Shown: piece after piece, positions 43,257-46,563 of the stretch
Layout: the number at the start of each line of letters is the position of its first letter
Position numbering within the stretch: the first letter of the stretch is position 1
Assembly (NCBI GenBank): GCA_030550175.1
Contig: JAUQPW010000018.1
Coordinates: 14,939-61,501 of the forward strand
Direction of reading: 5' to 3'
Length of the DNA stretch: 46,563 bases
DNA from: a bacterium
GTDB taxonomy: Bacteria; Moduliflexota; Moduliflexia; Moduliflexales; JAUQPW01
Made by a program: the position numbers and the translations under genes
Notes under the pieces: generated by a model
Told to the model about the DNA's origin: nothing
Database searches by the model: none
Seen by the model: the letters and a program-made list of their open reading frames with translations, nothing else

Positions 43257-43314
43257 GTTGAAGTTTTTCCCCTACGAAAGGCAAGAATAGGGAATCGGTA
43301 AGAAGTTGGGTAAA

Positions 43315-43343
43315 ATCTTATAAAACCGGTGAGCCTTTGTCAA
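43315..43343 (-). promoter_or_regulatory. Promoter of the WYL regulator at 42124-43149
   Basis: On the minus strand a consensus TTGACA (43343-43338) and TAAGAT (43320-43315) are 17 bases apart. The transcript would start near 43308. The rest of the gap to 43695 has no other feature I can support. Confidence 0.6.
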
Positions 43344-43695
43344 GGAGAGAAATGGGCCCGGAAAAGAATAAAAAAACCGATCCCTTTCCTCCCAAGTTTT
43401 TCTTTTCACCCGGTTAATTTTCCTTTGACTTCTCCTTTTATTCGCCTGTATATTACCTGCATACGTATCACTAACCCTTTGATTGAAATCGGCCTTTAAC
43501 CAGACCCTGCCCTTCGTAGGGTGTTCCCCCTTCAACAGACTCAGGGCAAACAGGGGGAGGTCGTGGAATCAGGGTATGCTTTAATCGGATTGAATACAAA
43601 GGGATAGACCTTCGAAAAAATACAAAAGTATCGTTAAGAAAAAACCCGGTTTGAAGAAGCCAGAGGGTCTATCCATCCCATGGAGGTGATCTATC

Positions 43696-44097
43696 ATGCA
43701 AAAACCGCGAAATCCCCTGGCAGACTCCTTGAGGATCCTGGCCGTTTTTGGGGGACTGGCCGGAATTTATTTGCTCTATAACCTTTTTCAACTGGCAGGT
43801 CCTCTATTGACCCCCCAGGATGTTCGATTTCTGCTGGTGGTCAGTATCACAGCAACCGTTCTTGCACTCGTTGTTCTCTTCAGCTATCTGGCCCTCTTCC
43901 TGCTGGAATGGATCCTTCAACTCGTCGTCCAACTTAGAAAATTGAAAAGTTCCAACCACTCCCTTCTGGAAAATGAACAGTTCAAGCAGTTGGAATTTAC
44001 CATGGCAACTGCCTTTGAAAGAATAGAATCCCGACTGGCTTTTATTGAGGATAAAATGGGGGAGGAACGGGTTTTGCCTCCTCGGTTCATAGAATAA
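43696..44097 (+). CDS. Small two-helix membrane protein with C-terminal coiled coil
   Basis: A 133-residue protein with two hydrophobic segments (about residues 13-36, LRILAVFGGLAGIYLLYNLF; and 44-76, FLLVVSITATVLALVVLFSY) followed by a charged helical tail (FKQLEFTMATAFERIESRLA). GGAGGTGAT precedes the ATG. It is likely an inner-membrane protein with a cytoplasmic coiled coil. I do not recognise the family. It is divergent from the CRISPR island and convergent with the J-domain gene, so it is probably host backbone. Confidence 0.75.
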   Translation: MQKPRNPLADSLRILAVFGGLAGIYLLYNLFQLAGPLLTPQDVRFLLVVSITATVLALVVLFSYLALFLLEWILQLVVQLRKLKSSNHSLLENEQFKQLEFTMATAFERIESRLAFIEDKMGEERVLPPRFIE

Positions 44098-44232
44098 AAA
44101 GGACAAAAAGGTTTCAAAATTTCTGTAAAGTTGGGTGGGATGGCCTGGGAACTGCTACGGTTCATGCCGGTGAGAACTCTAAGTTTTATATAATCTGAGA
44201 GGTATTCCAAACATCCAACGGCCGGGCCGGTA

Positions 44233-44889
44233 CTACTTTCTCTTCATCAATTTTTTCAGTATCTTGGTACCCAGCGTAATACCTAACTCTTTGGTAAATT
44301 GGAGGATTTCAGAGTAGGAAAGGTCCTCCAGGGAAAGCCCGGCTTCTTTCAATGCATTTTTCAGACGGGAGAGGTTATCTTCGGTCTGTTGAACCCGGGT
44401 TGCCGATATCTTGCTCTTCTTGATTTTTTTCATCCAAACGACCGGTCGACCCGTGGCAGGATGGGGGATGCGCTCATAAATGAAAGGAAGCCGTATATGG
44501 GCCTGGAGTTCATCCTGGAACATGGTGTCGAAAACATGCTCGGGAATGTACTTTCCATGCTCTTTCACCAACGCCCAGCCCAACTCGATCAAAACTTCTT
44601 CCATCATGTCGGAAGGTTCGTAGGCGGGAGGCTCCTGCTTTTGTTCTCGAGTCGTACGACCTTTTCGGCCAAAATCAGGTCCGTACCGATCGTACAGTCT
44701 GCGCTTCTCGGGATCTGAGAGAACTTCATAGGCCTCAGCAGCTTCCTTGAACTTTTCGGCAGCCTCCGCATTTCCAGGATTTCTATCCGGATGATACTTT
44801 AACGCAGCTCTTCGATATGCCGCCTTGATCTCAGCCTCGGAAGCCTCCCTGGAAATTCCCAGAATCTCATAGTAGTTTTTATTTTTCAT
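44233..44889 (-). CDS. J-domain (DnaJ-like) co-chaperone
   Basis: A 218-residue protein whose first 70 residues are a J-domain: [20 protein letters not shown] with the HPD tripeptide at 33-35 (KYHPDRNPG) and ending [15 protein letters not shown]. This domain stimulates the ATPase of Hsp70/DnaK. The rest lacks the Gly/Phe region, zinc fingers and substrate domain of true DnaJ, so this is a specialised J-protein. Its client is unknown. The C-terminus is helical and lysine-rich. Confidence 0.9.
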   Translation of the reverse strand: MKNKNYYEILGISREASEAEIKAAYRRAALKYHPDRNPGNAEAAEKFKEAAEAYEVLSDPEKRRLYDRYGPDFGRKGRTTREQKQEPPAYEPSDMMEEVLIELGWALVKEHGKYIPEHVFDTMFQDELQAHIRLPFIYERIPHPATGRPVVWMKKIKKSKISATRVQQTEDNLSRLKNALKEAGLSLEDLSYSEILQFTKELGITLGTKILKKLMKRK

Positions 44890-44962
44890 AACTTAATCTA
44901 TCTTGAATTTTTGGAAGAATGTCAATAAAATATCTTTTGCATTTTTTAAGTGAGAATTTCTG

Positions 44963-44991
44963 TTGACAGAAGGGTAACCTGTGTGTTTAAT
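44963..44991 (+). promoter_or_regulatory. Promoter of the sugar-phosphate transferase gene
   Basis: TTGACA (44963-44968) and TTTAAT (44986-44991) with an ideal 17-base spacing, about 120 bases before the ATG at 45118. Confidence 0.55.
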
Positions 44992-45117
44992 CAATTGCGT
45001 TTTATAGGGTTAGGCTTTCCCTTTTTACAAATTTAAAGTCGGAAAGTGTTAGGGAAGAGTTGTTTGGATATCTGGATAATGGAAATGATTTAGAAACTGG
45101 ACAGGAGAAAGGGAAAT

Positions 45118-46530
45118 ATGGCTTCATTGAAAAAAAACCATCCGTTGATTTTAACGGGACTGGTAACGATTGATCTTACTGCAACGGCACTTTCTCTCCT
45201 TCTAGCTTACACTTTAAGATTTTATACGGACATAGTTCCGGTAACCAAAGGGATTCCACCCTTATCCCTTTATTTACAAGCTTTATATCCCATGCTGGTC
45301 ATCTGGCCCATCGTTTTTAAGCTGTGTGGTCTCTATCTTCCCCGCCGGGGCCATTCAAAGATTGATGAGTTTGTTACGGTCTTTCAAGCGGTAACGCTGG
45401 GAACTCTCTTCCTTATTACGTTTAACTTCTTTTTCTTTCCGCTCACCACCTATTCCCGATTAGGTCTTCTCTACTTCTGGGCCATCGATGTCTTTCTCAT
45501 CGGCATCGGAAGAGCCCTGTTCCATGATCTCATCTCCTACGCCCGGAGTAAGGGATATAATCTGCGCCATATCCTGATTGCAGGAGCCGGAGAGTTAGGC
45601 CAGTTGCTTGTCCGTAAAGCCCGTTACTATTCGGGGCTCGGATTAAATGTGCGAGGGTTTGTGGATGACGATCCGGCAAAACAAGGGAAAATCATCGAGG
45701 GAGTCCCGGTACTGGGTACTCTGGATGATCTGCGGGAAGTTATCCAGACCCATCAGATTCAACAGCTTTTCATTGCTTTGCCTTTGAGTGCCCACGAACG
45801 CCTTATCTCTATCTTGAGTACCTTAGATCGGGAATATGTGGATATTAAAGTCGTTCCGGATCTGGTCCAATATGTAGCCCTCAAAGGGGGTGTCGACGAG
45901 TTAGACGGTATTCCCATCGTAACCCTGCGAGAAACACCACTTCAGGGTTGGAATAGCATTATCAAACGTGGATTCGATATCCTCCTGTCTCTCATCGGGA
46001 TCATCCTGTTCGCTCCCGTCATGATCATTCTGGCCATCCTGATTAAGTTAACTTCCCCAGGACCGATTCTTTACGTTCAGCAGCGAATGGGACTGGATGG
46101 ACGGGTTTTCAATATGTATAAGTTCAGATCTATGTACGTTAATGCGGAGCAAAGGACCGGAGCCGTCTGGGCAAAGAAAAACGATCCTCGTCGAACCAAA
46201 ATCGGGGCTTTTATGCGGAGAACCAGTCTGGATGAACTTCCTCAACTCTTTAACGTCTTAAAAGGAGAAATGAGTCTGGTCGGTCCTCGACCCGAACGAC
46301 CTCCCTTCGTCGAACAATTTACAGAAAAATTCCCCCAGTACATTCTTCGCCATAAGGTCAAATCAGGTATGACTGGATGGGCTCAGGTCAACGGCTGGCG
46401 GGGAAATACTTCCATTGAAAAACGGATCGAATACGATCTCTACTATATCGCTAACTGGTCCCTCTTATTTGATATCAAAATCCTTCTTCTTACCCTCTGG
46501 AAAGGGATGGTCAACGACCATGCTTATTAA
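45118..46530 (+). CDS. Undecaprenyl-phosphate sugar phosphotransferase (WcaJ/CpsE type)
   Basis: This integral membrane enzyme transfers a sugar-1-phosphate, commonly glucose, to undecaprenyl phosphate to start exopolysaccharide or capsule synthesis. The 470 residues match the family. Four transmembrane helices lie in about the first 125 residues. A Rossmann-like CoA-binding domain follows (ILIAGAGELGQLLVRKARYY). The catalytic bacterial sugar transferase domain starts at KRGFDILLSLIGIILFAPVM and contains SPGPILYVQQRMG, FNMYKFRSM, TSLDELPQLFNVLKGEMSL, VGPRPERPPFV and SGMTGWAQVNGWRG. An AGGAGAAAGGG ribosome site precedes the ATG. It probably opens a polysaccharide gene cluster beyond the window and is host backbone. 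Confidence 0.95.
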   Translation: MASLKKNHPLILTGLVTIDLTATALSLLLAYTLRFYTDIVPVTKGIPPLSLYLQALYPMLVIWPIVFKLCGLYLPRRGHSKIDEFVTVFQAVTLGTLFLITFNFFFFPLTTYSRLGLLYFWAIDVFLIGIGRALFHDLISYARSKGYNLRHILIAGAGELGQLLVRKARYYSGLGLNVRGFVDDDPAKQGKIIEGVPVLGTLDDLREVIQTHQIQQLFIALPLSAHERLISILSTLDREYVDIKVVPDLVQYVALKGGVDELDGIPIVTLRETPLQGWNSIIKRGFDILLSLIGIILFAPVMIILAILIKLTSPGPILYVQQRMGLDGRVFNMYKFRSMYVNAEQRTGAVWAKKNDPRRTKIGAFMRRTSLDELPQLFNVLKGEMSLVGPRPERPPFVEQFTEKFPQYILRHKVKSGMTGWAQVNGWRGNTSIEKRIEYDLYYIANWSLLFDIKILLLTLWKGMVNDHAY

Positions 46531-46563
46531 AGGACACGGGATTTTGGGACGCGGGGACTGGGG

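Noticed and set aside
43150..43284. 45-residue N-terminal extension of the WYL regulator from a TTG codon
   Set aside because: No ribosome site, a rare start codon, and an operator-like palindrome inside it; the ATG at 43149 is preferred.

Overview
The window is bacterial chromosome. Shine-Dalgarno sites, sigma70-type promoter hexamers, hypA/hypF and a polyprenyl-phosphate sugar transferase all support this. I cannot name the lineage. Base composition is moderate overall but patchy. Ordinary backbone genes sit at both ends: hypF (partial) and hypA at the left; a small membrane protein, a J-domain protein and an exopolysaccharide-initiating sugar transferase at the right. Everything between about 2.3 and 43.2 kb is a CRISPR-Cas and defence island, and every gene in it lies on the minus strand.

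Reading in the direction of transcription (right to left): (1) A lone WYL regulator (42124-43149) and a tiny lipoprotein. (2) A WYL regulator (40561-41514) with a strong, nearly leaderless promoter heads a very tightly packed run of genes reaching to 16368, about 25 kb. It starts with a type I-like effector module: a 781-residue large subunit, a Csc2-like Cas7, Cas5 and an HD-helicase Cas3. It continues without a break into a CARF nuclease and a type III-D module: Cas10 with GGDD but no HD domain, Cas7/Csm3-like, Csx10, a double RAMP protein, Csx19 and a TIGR03986-type RAMP. It ends with an unfamiliar pair: a coiled-coil protein with three C2H2-like zinc fingers, and a DUF1998 helicase of about 1,557 residues. 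(3) A third WYL regulator (14704-15705). (4) A canonical type I-D operon: cas3, cas10d, csc2, csc1, cas6, cas4, cas1, cas2. (5) A leader and an 18-repeat CRISPR array at 2362-3626, read on the minus strand.

The island has one array, one Cas6 and one Cas4-Cas1-Cas2 adaptation set but three effector modules, so shared crRNAs are the simplest reading. The second type I module looks derived from I-D: its large subunit has the same zinc-finger spacing as Cas10d, and its Cas7 has the Csc2 cysteine cluster. However, its HD nuclease is fused to Cas3, whereas in I-D it sits in the large subunit. Its operon-level fusion to a III-D complex whose Cas10 lacks an HD domain, and to the zinc-finger/helicase pair, is the most interesting feature here.

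Caveats: csc2, the second cas3 and the DUF1998 helicase (twice) are each interrupted by an apparent loss of one base. Three of the four sites are at or beside a homopolymer run, so sequencing error is at least as likely as true decay. A perfect 134-bp inverted duplication of part of the helicase gene lies beside the third WYL gene and could be real or an assembly artefact.
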